A stretch of DNA of 64,000 bases from Novosphingobium ovatum (GCF_009909235.1 NZ_JAAAPO010000005.1:186001-250000); one strand, 5' to 3'. Shown: positions 46,059 to 56,511, numbered from the stretch's first letter. Numbers and translations: made by a program. Notes: generated from the letters alone by a model not told the origin.

Positions 46059-46940
46059 TCAGTTCGCCTTGAGATAGGCGATGATGTCAGCGCGTTCCTG
46101 CGGGTTCTCGATACCGGCAAAGGTCATCTTGGTGCCCGACGCCATCGCGCGCGGGCTGGTCAGCCACTTGTCCAGCAAAGCCTCGTCCCACTTGCCGCCC
46201 AGCTTGGCCAGATCGGCAGAGTACGAGAAGCCCGCCGCCTTGGCGACGTCACGGCCCACAACCTTGGCCAGATTCGGACCAACGCCATTGGCGCCGCCCG
46301 GCGTAATGGTGTGGCACGCCGCGCATTTGGCAAAGGCCGTCTGGCCCTTGGCCGCGTCACCCACCACAGCCACCGCCGCAGGCGCAGCGCCAGCCGCGGG
46401 CGCCGCCGGAACGGCGGGCAACGGCAGGTTCGAGCCCAACTTGTTCAGATAGACCATGACATTGGCGCGATCCTCAGCCGACTCCAGACCGGCAAAGGTC
46501 ATCTTGGTGCCATCGGCAAAACCGCGCGGGTTCTTCAGCCAGTCGTTCATGCTGGCAAAATCCCACTTGCCACCCTTGCCCGACAGCGCGGCCGAGAACG
46601 CGAATCCAGCGCGCCCCTTGCCGATTTCCTCGCCCATCACGCCATACAGATTCGGGCCAACGCCATTCGCGCCGCCCTGAGTCGCGGTATGGCAAGCCGC
46701 GCATTTCTGGAAAACCTGCTCGCCCTTGGCCGGATCAGCCTTGGCCAACAGCGCCTCGATCGAGGGCTCAGCGGCTGCGCCCGCGCCTTCGGCCGAAACG
46801 CCCGCAATGGAGTAACCCATTGTTTCAGGACGACCTTCCTTGTCAGCTCGGAAATAATGGCCCGACAAACTGGCAAGGCCCAGAGCCACAATGCCAGAGC
46901 CCAGCACCCAACCCGCAATGGTATTGAAACGACCGCTCAT
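46059..46940 (-). CDS. Membrane-anchored tandem-domain di-haem cytochrome c
   Basis: 293 residues from the ATG at 46940. An N-terminal anchor (about residues 8-28) leads to two homologous class I cytochrome c domains. Haem sites CAACH are at 80-84 and 206-210, and each domain has an axial-Met segment TKMTFAG. An Ala/Pro-rich linker (about 175-195) joins them. The domains are internal duplicates of the cytochrome c2/CycM type and probably shuttle electrons to a terminal oxidase in the periplasm. Divergent from the prephenate dehydratase gene. Confidence 0.93.
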   Translation of the reverse strand: MSGRFNTIAGWVLGSGIVALGLASLSGHYFRADKEGRPETMGYSIAGVSAEGAGAAAEPSIEALLAKADPAKGEQVFQKCAACHTATQGGANGVGPNLYGVMGEEIGKGRAGFAFSAALSGKGGKWDFASMNDWLKNPRGFADGTKMTFAGLESAEDRANVMVYLNKLGSNLPLPAVPAAPAAGAAPAAVAVVGDAAKGQTAFAKCAACHTITPGGANGVGPNLAKVVGRDVAKAAGFSYSADLAKLGGKWDEALLDKWLTSPRAMASGTKMTFAGIENPQERADIIAYLKAN

Positions 46941-47042
46941 CAACTATGCCCCGTCCCGAAATGCGATACAACTTTTGCCCACTTCACTAGTGAGCAGGCA
47001 ACACAAGCGCAAGAACCATTGCGGGATGCCGCATGGAGCCTT

Positions 47043-47957
47043 ATGCGCATGCCCCCTATGCACAGCTTTCCTCAGCCCGCTCTGATCCAAGTCAAATCAT
47101 TGACGACAATCGCTGAAGCCGATCCGGCGCGTGCCGTGGCGTTCCAGGGAGCGCCCGGATGCAATTCGCATCGCGCGGCACTGGAGTATGCCCCCGACTG
47201 CGCGCCGCTGCCGTGTTTTTCGTTCGAGGACGCGCTGGATGCGGTAAAAGAGGGCCGTGCAGACCGCGCGATGATCCCCATCGAAAACTCGCAACATGGC
47301 CGAGTCGCGGATATCCATTTCCTGCTGCCCGAAAGCGGCCTGTCGATCGTGGGCGAGCATTTCCTCTCGATCCACCACGCGCTGATGGCCCTGCCGGGGG
47401 CAACCGGGCCGTTTGCCGCCGCCTATTCGCACCCGCAGGCACTGGGCCAGTCGCGCCACTTTCTGCGCGAGCGCGGCATCGTGCCGATGGCCTATGCCGA
47501 CACGGCCGGGGCCGCCGCCTTTGTCAAGGAACAGGGCGATCCGCAGGCCGCGGCCATTGCTCCGGCTCTGGCGGCCGAACTCTATGGGCTGGACATCATC
47601 CAGACCCATGTCGAGGACGCGGCCAACAACACCACCCGCTTTGTCGTGCTCTCGCGCCAGCCACTGGACCCGGCGACGCTGACCGGCGCGCCCGCGATGA
47701 CCACGCTGATCTTCGAGGTCAAGAACATCCCGGCCGCCCTGTTCAAGGCGCTGGGCGGCTTTGCCACCAACGGCGTCAACATGACCAAGCTGGAAAGCTA
47801 CCAGAAGGGGGCCAGCTTCTCGGCCACGATGTTCTATGTCGATATCGTGGGTGTGCCGGGCGATCCGGCGGTGGACCGCGCGATCGAGGAACTGGCCTTT
47901 CACACAAAGGACCTGCGCCTGTTGGGCAGCTACGCGCAGGCCCGTCCCAGGGGGTAA
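47043..47957 (+). CDS. pheA: Prephenate dehydratase
   Basis: 304 residues from the ATG at 47043 (GGAG at 47035-47038); ATG 47049 and 47058 are possible. It turns prephenate into phenylpyruvate for phenylalanine synthesis. The catalytic domain shows VAFQGAPGCNSHRAA and the Thr-Arg-Phe site in NNTTRFVVL; the C-terminal ACT domain has GVNMTKLESYQKG, where the usual ESRP reads ESYQ, typical of alphaproteobacterial members. There is no chorismate mutase domain. Confidence 0.95.
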   Translation: MRMPPMHSFPQPALIQVKSLTTIAEADPARAVAFQGAPGCNSHRAALEYAPDCAPLPCFSFEDALDAVKEGRADRAMIPIENSQHGRVADIHFLLPESGLSIVGEHFLSIHHALMALPGATGPFAAAYSHPQALGQSRHFLRERGIVPMAYADTAGAAAFVKEQGDPQAAAIAPALAAELYGLDIIQTHVEDAANNTTRFVVLSRQPLDPATLTGAPAMTTLIFEVKNIPAALFKALGGFATNGVNMTKLESYQKGASFSATMFYVDIVGVPGDPAVDRAIEELAFHTKDLRLLGSYAQARPRG

Positions 47958-48061
47958 ACGCCATCCCAGGCGCCCCCGCCAACGCCTTGTGAACGCTTAC
48001 CCTTTGCGCTTGCCAGCGGGAGGGTGGCGTGCCAGACCCATGCCGCAAGTGGGGAGCGGCG

Positions 48062-49009
48062 ATGCGGGCCTGTGGGCAGGTAATCAGCGACAAGGCCGGA
48101 ATCCGCCGTCGGGGGATTGCCCTGAGCGGCGGCTTGGTGCTGATGGCGGCGGCCGCCATGCCGCTACAGGCACGCATGACCATCGAGGCCGATAAACAGA
48201 CCGCCAACCAATCGGCCATGGATGGTCAGCCGGTCCGCCCGTTCAACGGCGTCGACCTGCCCTCTGACGTGCCCGAACCGGTTGAGCCCAGCGATTCGGC
48301 CGACAAGGGCGGCGAGTATGACGGCCCGCCCATGCCAGCGCCGCCGCCCGCCGCCGTATCGCCCGACACGCAACGCCGCTGGCAACAGGTGCACGGGCAG
48401 GCCGATCTGCAATTTGCCCCCCTGCCCGCTGAAAAGCCGCAACAGCCCCCGCCCGCCTGGCTGAAAAGGCTGGGTGAATGGCTGGAGGGATGGGGCAAGG
48501 CGATCGACAACGCGCTGGCGCCCTTGGCCCGCATGCTGGGCGGGGCGTGGCCGGTGTTGCGCTATGTGATGCTGGGGCTGATCGCGCTGGGGCTGGGCTA
48601 TCTGGTGTGGCGCATCGGCGCCAATCTGGGCTGGTGGCAGGGCCGTTCGGCCAGTTCCGGTGCCGCCCCCGAACCGGCATGGACACCAACACAGCAACAG
48701 GCGCTGGGCCTGCTGGAGGACGCCGATGCGCTGGCCGCGCAGGGCCGCTATGACGAGGCGGCGCATCTGTTGCTGTTGCGCAGTTTCGCCCAGATCGGAC
48801 AAGCCCGCCCCGAATGGCTGACCCCCGCCAGCACCGCGCGCGAAATGGCCGATCTGCCCGCCCTGCCCTATGTGGCGCGCAAGGCTTTTGCCGCGATCAC
48901 CGCCGCGGTGGAGGCGGGGCGCTATGCCCTGCGGCCGCTGGATCACGCCGACTGGCAAATGGCCCGCGCCGCCTATGCCGATTTCGCGCTGCAAAGGCTG
49001 ACCGCATGA
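48062..49009 (+). CDS. DUF4129-domain membrane protein of the MoxR cluster
   Basis: 315 residues from the ATG at 48062, preferred because GGGGAG precedes it; a GTG at 48029 is possible. A signal peptide, a Pro-rich extracytoplasmic region, one membrane helix (about residues 165-190) and the cytoplasmic DUF4129 domain (YDEAAHLLLLRSFAQIGQ and STAREMADLPALPY) follow in order. It is first in a gene string with DUF4350, MoxR, DUF58, SpoIIM and RDD genes; the role of such membrane complexes is unsettled. The stop overlaps the next start (ATGA). Confidence 0.85.
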   Translation: MRACGQVISDKAGIRRRGIALSGGLVLMAAAAMPLQARMTIEADKQTANQSAMDGQPVRPFNGVDLPSDVPEPVEPSDSADKGGEYDGPPMPAPPPAAVSPDTQRRWQQVHGQADLQFAPLPAEKPQQPPPAWLKRLGEWLEGWGKAIDNALAPLARMLGGAWPVLRYVMLGLIALGLGYLVWRIGANLGWWQGRSASSGAAPEPAWTPTQQQALGLLEDADALAAQGRYDEAAHLLLLRSFAQIGQARPEWLTPASTAREMADLPALPYVARKAFAAITAAVEAGRYALRPLDHADWQMARAAYADFALQRLTA

Positions 49010-50340
49010 GCGCCGGGGCGGACGCCATCGATGCGGGCGTGGGCCGCGCCCGCCCGACCTTTTCGGTGGGCACGGTGCTGGCGCTGGTGGTGCTGGGCGC
49101 GGGGCTGTTTCTGGCGGTGCTGTGGATGCTGGGCAATGGGGTCGGGCTGAACAACGACCGCGACAACATCGCCCATGGCCGTGCGGTCGGGCTGAACGGC
49201 TATGCCGGGCTGGCGCGGATGGCGCAGGCCGCCGGCCATCCGTTGCGCTATACCCACGACACCCCCGCCGCCCGCCAGCCCGGCCTGTTGATCATCACGC
49301 CACAACAATGGGTGGACGGGGCCGACATTCAAAAGCTGATCGATGCCCATTGCAGCTATGGCCCGACGCTGCTGATCGTGCCCAAATGGTGGGCGGTGCC
49401 CGCCTCGATCAAGCGGCCCGGCGCGCAGAAGGGCTGGGTGCAATTGGGTGAGGCGCAATCGCCCGAATGGCACGATTTTCAGGATGCCATCACGCTCTCG
49501 ATCGTCAAACGGACCGATCCCGTGGCCCGCTGGGTGGTGCCCGAGGGCGCGCCCGCGCTGACCACCCGCCTGCCCCATCCCGAAGCGATGCAGATCAGCG
49601 ATGCCTTTGACGAAAAGGACCGCCCGGTGCTGCGCCCGCTGGTGACGGCGGCCGATGGCGCGGTGCTGGCCGCGCGCCCGATGGACATGCCCTGCCTGCC
49701 AGAGGGCCTTGCCGTTACCGCCAATGCGCATACGCCTTTCCCCCAAACCTTTGTGTTTGAACCTGATTTGATGAACAACATGGCGCTCTCCACGCCACAG
49801 GGCGCCGCCATGGCCGAGGCGTTGGTCAATGCCGCCATGGGCCGGGTGCCCGCTTCCACGCCGATCACCTTTGACATGTCGCTGGCCGGGCAGAAACGCA
49901 CGCCCAGCCTGCTGACACTGGCGGTCACGCCGCCCTATCTGGCAGCAACGCTGGCGCTGGTGCTGGCGGCGCTGGCGGCGGGGTGGCGGGCGTTCTGCCG
50001 CTTTGGCCCGCCGCTGGCGCCGCTGCGCGCGATCGCGCTGGGCAAAAGCGCGCTGGTGGCCAATGCCGCCGCGCTGATCCGCCGCGCCGGGCGGTTGCAC
50101 TTGCTGCCGGGGCCCTATGCCGATGGGGTGCGCGGGCGGCTGATCGCCGCGCTGGGCCTGCCGCAACACGCCGATCCGGCGCAAAGCGAAGCCGCCATCG
50201 ACCGCGCCCTGCACGCCCGCGCGCCCGATTTGCCGCCGTTTTCCGCCACCAGCGCCGCCCTGCGCACCGCGCGCAAACCGACTGATATCCTGCGTCATGC
50301 GCAAACGCTGCATGCCATCGAGAGGACCCTGACGCGATGA
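49006..50340 (+). CDS. DUF4350-domain membrane protein
   Basis: 444 residues. A membrane helix near the N-terminus (about 22-45) and another near residue 315 enclose the extracytoplasmic DUF4350 domain: [18 protein letters not shown] and [14 protein letters not shown]. This domain is a GATase/Rossmann-like fold of unknown ligand. It overlaps both flanking genes by four bases, so it is surely part of the MoxR operon. Confidence 0.85.
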   Translation: MSAGADAIDAGVGRARPTFSVGTVLALVVLGAGLFLAVLWMLGNGVGLNNDRDNIAHGRAVGLNGYAGLARMAQAAGHPLRYTHDTPAARQPGLLIITPQQWVDGADIQKLIDAHCSYGPTLLIVPKWWAVPASIKRPGAQKGWVQLGEAQSPEWHDFQDAITLSIVKRTDPVARWVVPEGAPALTTRLPHPEAMQISDAFDEKDRPVLRPLVTAADGAVLAARPMDMPCLPEGLAVTANAHTPFPQTFVFEPDLMNNMALSTPQGAAMAEALVNAAMGRVPASTPITFDMSLAGQKRTPSLLTLAVTPPYLAATLALVLAALAAGWRAFCRFGPPLAPLRAIALGKSALVANAAALIRRAGRLHLLPGPYADGVRGRLIAALGLPQHADPAQSEAAIDRALHARAPDLPPFSATSAALRTARKPTDILRHAQTLHAIERTLTR

Positions 50341-51332
50341 CCGACACGCCGACCCTGCCGGGGGCCAGCCCCGCCCTCCCCCTGTCCGAGGTGCGCGTTC
50401 TGGCCGAAGCCATCCGCGCCCAGATCGCCAAGGGCGTGGTGGGTCAGGACACCACGGTCGAACATCTGCTGGTGGCGCTGATGGCGCGCGGGCATGTACT
50501 GCTCGAAGGGCCGCCGGGGACGGCTAAAACCTTTTTGGCGCAATGTTTTGCCCGCGCGGTGGGGCTGGATTTCGGGCGTATCCAGTTCACCCCCGATCTG
50601 ATGCCGGGCGATATTCTGGGCAGCAACCTGTTCAATTTCCAGACCAGCCAGTTCACCCTGACGCGCGGGCCGATCTTTTGCGACATGCTGTTGGCCGACG
50701 AAATCAACCGCACCCCGCCCAAAACGCAGGCCGCCCTGCTGGAGGCGATGCAGGAGCGGCGCGTGACGCTGGACGGCAAGGCGCATCCCCTGCCCGATCA
50801 CTTCATGGTGGTGGCGACGCAAAATCCCATTGAATCCCAAGGCGTTTACCCCCTGCCCGAGGCGCAGCTGGACCGCTTCCTGTTCAAGCTGGAGATCCCC
50901 TATCCGACCGAGGCCGAAGAGGCGCGGATCGTGGCCAGCTATGGCGGGCATGCAGGGCCGGTGTCGCCGGTCGATGTGGGCATCAGCGCCTGCGCCGATG
51001 CGGGCGTGCTGGCGGCGGCGGCGCAGGCCGTGGCAGGGGTGACCTTGGCACAGCCGGTGGTGGATTATGTCGTCCGCCTGATCCGGGCGACGCGGGACAA
51101 TGCCGATCTGGCCTGTGGCGCCTCCCCCCGCGCGGCGGTGTTGCTGGCCAATGCGGGGCGGGCGCGCGCCGCGCTGGCGGGGCGCGATTATGTTGTACCT
51201 GACGACATTAAGGCGCTGGCTCCGGCCGTGTTGCGGCACCGTTTGCTGCTGTCGCCCGCGGCCGAGATCGAGGGCAAGGCGACGCAGGTCTTGGTCGCCC
51301 AGTTGATCGAGCAGACCGAGGCGCCGCGCTGA
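50337..51332 (+). CDS. MoxR-family AAA+ ATPase
   Basis: 331 residues. Walker A is GPPGTAKT and Walker B LLADEINR, followed by the MoxR-typical [12 protein letters not shown] and the sensor region [20 protein letters not shown]. MoxR ATPases are thought to act as chaperones that load or remodel partner complexes, typically with von Willebrand-like proteins such as the DUF58 product encoded next. The stop is five bases before the DUF58 start. Confidence 0.95.
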   Translation: MTDTPTLPGASPALPLSEVRVLAEAIRAQIAKGVVGQDTTVEHLLVALMARGHVLLEGPPGTAKTFLAQCFARAVGLDFGRIQFTPDLMPGDILGSNLFNFQTSQFTLTRGPIFCDMLLADEINRTPPKTQAALLEAMQERRVTLDGKAHPLPDHFMVVATQNPIESQGVYPLPEAQLDRFLFKLEIPYPTEAEEARIVASYGGHAGPVSPVDVGISACADAGVLAAAAQAVAGVTLAQPVVDYVVRLIRATRDNADLACGASPRAAVLLANAGRARAALAGRDYVVPDDIKALAPAVLRHRLLLSPAAEIEGKATQVLVAQLIEQTEAPR

Positions 51333-51337
51333 TCGCG

Positions 51338-52735
51338 ATGCGGACGGCAACCACCTCTCGACTGAACGCGGTGGCCCGGCGCCTGGGCGCATGGGCGGTG
51401 CGCCTGCGCCCGCCAGTGGTGCCTTCGGCGCGCTGTGTGGCGGGGCTGGTGGGGCTGGCCGTGGTCGCGCTGGTGGTGGCAACGGTGCAACCGCAAAACT
51501 GGGCGGTGGTGCCGCTGGCGGGGCTGGCGCTGATGGCACTGACGCTGGCCGATGGCATGGTGGCGGGGCGCTTGATCGACGCTGCCGTCCAGCCCCCGGC
51601 GCAGGCCGAGGTGGGCGCGGACACCCCGATCCGCGTCACCGCGCGCCTGTCAGGCGGCGCGGCGGTGGTACAGGCCAGTCTGGCGATGGACCCGCGCCTG
51701 TGTGCCGATCCGGCGCAGGGCGGGCGGGTGGACCTGACGCTGACGCGCGAAACGGGCGGGCACTATCAAGGCCGGGCAGTGATCGCGCCTGCCCGGCGGT
51801 GCAGCGGGGCGATCACCGGCCTGTGGCTGCGCTGGAGCGGCCCGCTGGGGCTGGGGCTGCGGCAATATCACCGCCCGGTCGATGCTACGCTCCGGGTACT
51901 GCCCAATGTGGCGCTGCTGCGTTCGCCCGCATTGCAGGCCTATTTGCGCGATTCCGACATCGGCCTGATCGCGCGGCGGCTGCGCGGCGATGGCACCTTG
52001 TTTGAAACGCTGGCCGAATATCAGCCGGGCATGGACCGCCGCCGCATCGACTGGAAGGTGTCGGCCCGCCACGCCCATCTGTACGCCAAGGAATACGAGA
52101 ACGAGCGTAACAACCAGATCGTCTTTGCGCTGGATTGCGGGCAGGCGATGTGTGAGCCGGTGGGCGGGCTGCCCCGGCTGGACAGGGCGGTGTCGGCCGC
52201 GCTGGCCACGGCGTGGGTGGCGCTCAAGGGGGGGGATCGCTCCGCGCTGTTCGGCTTTGGCGGGCAGGTGATGCTGGCCACGCCCTTTGCCAGCCATGTG
52301 CGCGATTTTGCCGCGCTGCGCAGCGATGCGGCCACGCTGGACTATGAAAGCCGCGAGCCCAATTTCACGCTGGCGCTGGCGACACTGGCAACGCGCTTGC
52401 AACGCCGGTCGCTGATTGTGGTGTTTTCCGATTTTTCCGATCCCACCAGCGCCGAACTGATGGTCGAGGCGGTGGGTAGGCTGATCGCGCGGCACCGGGT
52501 GCTGTTTGTCACCATGCGCGACGAGGAACTGGACAGCTTTGCCCGCGCCACGCCGCAGGGGATGGAGCAGGTGGCGATGGCCGTGGCCGCGCAAGCCCTG
52601 TTGCGCCAGCGCGCGATGGTGACGGGGCGGTTGCGGCAGATGGGCGTCGACGTGATCGAAGCGCCCTATCAGGCGATCGGCATGCGCTTGCTGGACGCCT
52701 ATCTGAAGATCAAGCGGCGGGGTGGCATCGGATGA
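51338..52735 (+). CDS. DUF58 protein, MoxR partner
   Basis: 465 residues. Two N-terminal membrane helices (about 27-70) precede an extracytoplasmic-type domain and the DUF58 signature YQPGMDRRRIDWKVSARH, then a von Willebrand-A-like fold whose first strand QIVFALDCGQAM lacks the classic DxSxS metal motif. DUF58/VWA proteins are the usual partners of MoxR ATPases. Four-base overlap with the SpoIIM-like gene. Confidence 0.92.
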   Translation: MRTATTSRLNAVARRLGAWAVRLRPPVVPSARCVAGLVGLAVVALVVATVQPQNWAVVPLAGLALMALTLADGMVAGRLIDAAVQPPAQAEVGADTPIRVTARLSGGAAVVQASLAMDPRLCADPAQGGRVDLTLTRETGGHYQGRAVIAPARRCSGAITGLWLRWSGPLGLGLRQYHRPVDATLRVLPNVALLRSPALQAYLRDSDIGLIARRLRGDGTLFETLAEYQPGMDRRRIDWKVSARHAHLYAKEYENERNNQIVFALDCGQAMCEPVGGLPRLDRAVSAALATAWVALKGGDRSALFGFGGQVMLATPFASHVRDFAALRSDAATLDYESREPNFTLALATLATRLQRRSLIVVFSDFSDPTSAELMVEAVGRLIARHRVLFVTMRDEELDSFARATPQGMEQVAMAVAAQALLRQRAMVTGRLRQMGVDVIEAPYQAIGMRLLDAYLKIKRRGGIG

Positions 52736-53811
52736 GCGAGGCGGCAACCGGCCCGCGCAGGCTGTGGAACGGGCTGAAGGAGCGGTTTTCCGGCACAGTG
52801 CCCCCACCGCCGGACGCGGGCATCGCGCAGGTGCTGCGGTCTGACCGCTTCCGCCTGCTGCGTGAAGGCGACTGGCGGCGGCTGGACACCATCGTCACCC
52901 GGCTGGAAAAGGGGCAGGTGCGGCGCCTGTCGGACGAGGATGTGCTGGAGATGCCGGTGCTGTACCGGCAATTGGTCTCGGGCCTGTCGGTGGCGCGCGA
53001 AACTTCGCTGGATGCGGCCACGCTGCAATGGCTGGAGGCGCTGGCGCAGCGCGCGTGGTTTCAGATCCACGGCCCGCAGATCACGCTGAGCGGTTGGCTG
53101 GGCGGGTTTTTCCGTGGCGGGTGGAGCCGCGCGGTGCGCGCCATCCATATCGACATCTGGATCGCGCTGGCGCTGATGGTGGCGGGCACGGTGGTGGGCT
53201 GGATGCTGTGCGCGCATGATCCGGCGTGGTATGACACGCTGGTGCCGGGCGAATTCATCCGCAACACATCGGCCACGCGCGAACAATTGCACGACACCTT
53301 GTTCAAATCGGAAGGCGAGATGCTGGGCGCCTTTGCCGCCTATCTGTTCAGCCACAACGCACAGGTGGCGATCCTGTGTTTCGCGCTGGGCTTTGCCATG
53401 GGACTGCCGACCTTGATGCTGCTGGTGCAGAACACCGGACAATTGGGCGCGTTCGTCTGGCTCTATGCGCAAAAGGGGCTGATGGTGGAATGCATCGGCT
53501 GGCTCTCGATCCATGGCACGACCGAGCTGTTCGCCATCCTGCTGGCCGGTGGCGCGGGGCTGCATGTCGGGCGCTCGATCGCTTTTCCGGGGGCGCGTTC
53601 GGTGCTGGAATCGGCGGCGGCGGCGGGGCAACGCGCGGCGGTGGTGATGCTCGGCGTGGTGCTGATGCTGGTGGTGGCGGGCCTGCTGGAAGGCATCGGG
53701 CGGCAGACGGTCAATGACACCGTGGCGCGGCTGTTGATCGGAGGCGTGATGCTGACGTTCTGGACGGGCTATTTCGCGCTGGCCGGGCGGCGCGGCGGAG
53801 GCGCGGCATGA
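52732..53811 (+). CDS. SpoIIM-like membrane protein
   Basis: 359 residues. The C-terminal half (about 140-350) has five to six membrane helices with the SpoIIM-type segments FIRNTSATREQLHDTLFK and LPTLMLLVQNTGQLGA. In sporulating bacteria SpoIIM joins a peptidoglycan-degrading complex; non-sporulating bacteria keep relatives beside MoxR, DUF58 and RDD genes. The N-terminal 130 residues are soluble. Both ends overlap neighbours by four bases. Confidence 0.9.
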   Translation: MSEAATGPRRLWNGLKERFSGTVPPPPDAGIAQVLRSDRFRLLREGDWRRLDTIVTRLEKGQVRRLSDEDVLEMPVLYRQLVSGLSVARETSLDAATLQWLEALAQRAWFQIHGPQITLSGWLGGFFRGGWSRAVRAIHIDIWIALALMVAGTVVGWMLCAHDPAWYDTLVPGEFIRNTSATREQLHDTLFKSEGEMLGAFAAYLFSHNAQVAILCFALGFAMGLPTLMLLVQNTGQLGAFVWLYAQKGLMVECIGWLSIHGTTELFAILLAGGAGLHVGRSIAFPGARSVLESAAAAGQRAAVVMLGVVLMLVVAGLLEGIGRQTVNDTVARLLIGGVMLTFWTGYFALAGRRGGGAA

Positions 53812-54749
53812 GCGGGCCCCGTTCCACCGCTGCCGCGCGGCGCCAATACCAGACCCGCCGCGCCCGCCGCGAGCGTCAGGTCGTAACGCCCGAGGGTCTG
53901 ACACTGACCTTTACGCTGGCGACGCGGGGCGCGCGGGTGGCGGCGCTGTTGCTGGACGTGTTTCTGGTGTTTCTGGTGCTGATCGGCTTTGCCATTGCGG
54001 TCGGCACCATTGCCAATTTTCTGGACGTCAGCAAATCGCCCGTGCTGCGTGAATTGCAGGAAGTGTTCCTGATCCTGCTGTTCGCGGGGCTGTTTCTGCT
54101 GCGCTATGGCTGGCTGCTGTGGTTTGAGCTGGGGCCGCGCGGGGCCTCGCCGGGCAAAAGGATGCTGGGCATTCGCGTGGCGGCGCGCGGTGGTGGGCGG
54201 TTGACGCCCGACATGGTGATCGCCCGCAACCTGTTGCGCGATCTGGAAGTGGTGTTCCCGCTGGCCTTTGTCCCGGCGCTGTTCCAGCCCGATGATCAAT
54301 CGCCACTGGCGCTGGCGCTGGGGGCGTGGTTTGCGATTTTTGCCCTGTTCGCGCTGACCAACCGCGACAATCTGCGCCCCGGAGACCTGATCGCGGGGAC
54401 TTGGGTGGTGGAAACGCCGCGCCGCCGCCTGGTGCAAACCATGTCGGCGGCCACCCATGCGCAAAGCCATCCCAACCAGACCGCCTATGCCTTTTCCGAC
54501 GAGGATCTGGCGGTGTATGGTGAATTCGAACTGCAAACGCTGGAGCGCGTGCTGCGTTCGGCGCAGCAGGGCCAGATGGAGGCCGTGGCCCAGTCGATCT
54601 GCGCCAAAATCGGCTGGAACGCGCCATCCGGCTATGAGGTCCAGCCATTTCTGGACGCCTATTACACGCAATTGCGCGCCAGGCTGGAACGCGGGCTGCG
54701 GCTGGGCCAGCGCAAGAGCGACAAGTTCGACGCGGGGCGCAACGCATGA
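53808..54749 (+). CDS. RDD-family membrane protein
   Basis: 313 residues. Three to four membrane helices lie between residues 45 and 190; the RDD signature is the segment GPRGASPGKRMLGIRV and the later LTNRDNLRPGDLIAGTWVV. RDD proteins are small membrane proteins of mostly unknown transport function. A C-terminal soluble region of about 100 residues follows (YGEFELQTLERVL), resembling a helical tail. Overlaps SpoIIM-like and GNAT genes by four bases. Confidence 0.9.
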   Translation: MSGPRSTAAARRQYQTRRARRERQVVTPEGLTLTFTLATRGARVAALLLDVFLVFLVLIGFAIAVGTIANFLDVSKSPVLRELQEVFLILLFAGLFLLRYGWLLWFELGPRGASPGKRMLGIRVAARGGGRLTPDMVIARNLLRDLEVVFPLAFVPALFQPDDQSPLALALGAWFAIFALFALTNRDNLRPGDLIAGTWVVETPRRRLVQTMSAATHAQSHPNQTAYAFSDEDLAVYGEFELQTLERVLRSAQQGQMEAVAQSICAKIGWNAPSGYEVQPFLDAYYTQLRARLERGLRLGQRKSDKFDAGRNA

Positions 54750-55207
54750 CTCTGGACATCCGCCAGGACGATCTGACCGGGCCGGACATCGCCGCCCTGC
54801 TGGCCTATCATCTGGAGCAGATGCACAGTTGGTCCCCCGCGTGCAAGGTACACGCCATGCCGATCGAGCGGCTGCGCGCCGATGATGTGACGTTCTATGC
54901 CGCGTGGCGCGATGGGGCGTTGGTCGGTTGCGGCGCGATCAAGCATCTGGACTCGCACACCGGCGAACTGAAATCCATGCGCGTCGCCCCCGCGCATCTG
55001 GGCCAGGGTATCGGCCGGGCGATCCTGTTGCACCTGATGGGCGTGGCACGGACCCGCGGCTATCGCCGGCTGTTGCTGGAAACCGGGCGGCCAGAGGCGT
55101 TCACCCCCGCCCGCCGCCTGTACGAATCGGCCGGTTTCGTCGAATGCCCCGCTTTTGGCGATTACGTGTCCGATGACTTCAGCCTGTGCATGGCGCGCGA
55201 CCTGTAA
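54746..55207 (+). CDS. GNAT-family N-acetyltransferase
   Basis: 153 residues, a normal single GNAT domain. The acetyl-CoA loop is visible as MRVAPAHLGQGIGRAILLHLMG, with the following ETGRPEAFTPARRLYESAGFV of motif B. The substrate is unknown. Its start overlaps the RDD stop, so it is the last gene of the MoxR operon, but it may be an add-on, as GNAT genes are not regular members of this cluster. Confidence 0.9.
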   Translation: MTLDIRQDDLTGPDIAALLAYHLEQMHSWSPACKVHAMPIERLRADDVTFYAAWRDGALVGCGAIKHLDSHTGELKSMRVAPAHLGQGIGRAILLHLMGVARTRGYRRLLLETGRPEAFTPARRLYESAGFVECPAFGDYVSDDFSLCMARDL

Positions 55208-55289
55208 CCCACACTGCCCCAAAGTCATCGCCGCTTCGCATTTGCGGCGCAGGACCAATCGGCTATAGGCAGGCTCAAAGGAGACCCCC

Positions 55290-56414
55290 ATGTCGTCAGT
55301 TCGTCCTTGGCGTGATATCGCCCGCCGTCAGTGCCGTCAGATCATGGTGGGCCGCGTGCCCGTTGGCGGCGACGCCCCCATCGCCGTGCAGACCATGACC
55401 AACACGCTGACCAGCGATGCGGGTGCGACGATCGACCAGATCCGCCGGTGCGAGGAAGCGGGCGCGGATATCGTGCGCGTGTCGTGCCCTGATGTGGAAT
55501 CGACCGCCGCGTTCAAGCAGATCGCGCGGGCGGCCAATGTGCCGTTGGTGGCCGACATCCATTTCCATTACAAGCGCGCTCTGGAAGCGGCGGACGCGGG
55601 CGCGGCCTGTCTGCGCATCAACCCCGGCAACATCGGCGGCCATGACCGCGTGGCCGAAGTGGTACGCGCGGCCAAGGCCAATGGCTGCTCGATCCGCATT
55701 GGCGTGAACGCGGGGTCGCTGGAAAAGGACCTGCTGGAAAAATACGGCGAGCCCTGCCCCGAGGCGCTGGTGGAATCCGCGCTGGACCATATCAAGCTGT
55801 TGCAGGACCACGATTTCCACGAATACAAGGTGGCGGTGAAGGCCAGTGACGTGTTCCTGGCGGTGTCAGCCTATATGGGGCTGGCCGAGGCGGTCGATTG
55901 CCCGCTGCATCTGGGCATCACCGAGGCCGGCGGGCTGATCGGCGGCACGGTCAAAAGCTCGATCGGCATGGGCAACCTGCTGTGGGCAGGCATTGGCGAC
56001 ACGATCCGCGTCTCGCTCTCGGCCCCGCCCGAGGAGGAAGTGCGCGTCGGGTTTGAAATGCTCAAAGCCTTGGGCCTGCGCACCCGTGGCGTGCGCGTGG
56101 TCTCGTGCCCGTCCTGCGCGCGGCAGGGCTTTGACGTGATCAAGACCGTCGAGGCACTGGAAAGCCGCCTCAGCCACATCAAGACGCCGCTCTCGCTTTC
56201 GGTGCTGGGCTGCGTTGTCAACGGCCCCGGTGAAGCGCGCGAAACCGACATCGGCCTGACCGGCGGCGGCAATGGCAAGCATATGGTGTACCTGTCGGGC
56301 GTCACCAGCCACACGATCCAGTCGGACGCCATGCTGGACCACATCGTCGAACTGGTCGAGAAAAAGGCCGCCGAAATCGAAGCCGCCAAGGCCGAAGCGG
56401 AATTGGCGCAGTAA
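55290..56414 (+). CDS. ispG: 4-Hydroxy-3-methylbut-2-enyl diphosphate synthase IspG (GcpE)
   Basis: 374 residues. IspG is the seventh step of the non-mevalonate isoprenoid pathway and carries a 4Fe-4S cluster; its ligand Cys residues lie in [11 protein letters not shown] and [11 protein letters not shown]. The start is confirmed by AAGGAGA. It supplies isoprenoid precursors for the carotenoids encoded at 28-33 kb. It is followed by a hairpin at 56420. Confidence 0.97.
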   Translation: MSSVRPWRDIARRQCRQIMVGRVPVGGDAPIAVQTMTNTLTSDAGATIDQIRRCEEAGADIVRVSCPDVESTAAFKQIARAANVPLVADIHFHYKRALEAADAGAACLRINPGNIGGHDRVAEVVRAAKANGCSIRIGVNAGSLEKDLLEKYGEPCPEALVESALDHIKLLQDHDFHEYKVAVKASDVFLAVSAYMGLAEAVDCPLHLGITEAGGLIGGTVKSSIGMGNLLWAGIGDTIRVSLSAPPEEEVRVGFEMLKALGLRTRGVRVVSCPSCARQGFDVIKTVEALESRLSHIKTPLSLSVLGCVVNGPGEARETDIGLTGGGNGKHMVYLSGVTSHTIQSDAMLDHIVELVEKKAAEIEAAKAEAELAQ

Positions 56415-56419
56415 GCGGA

Positions 56420-56453
56420 GCGTGGGGGGAAGGCGCAGTTCTTCCCCCCACGC
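56420..56453 (+). terminator. Hairpin after ispG
   Basis: A 13-base stem (56420-56432 with 56441-56453, GCGTGGGGGGAAG) with an eight-base loop. No T-run follows, so this may be a weak terminator or an mRNA 3' stabiliser. Confidence 0.45.
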
Positions 56454-56511
56454 ACGGCATTGCCTTGGCCGCATCCACCTTTCCCTAACGGCTGCGTGGT
56501 ACTGCGGCAGC

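Noticed and set aside
45945..47042. Upstream extension of the prephenate dehydratase frame
   Set aside because: It runs through the terminator and the whole antisense of the cytochrome c gene; the conserved domain and a GGAG ribosome site support 47043.
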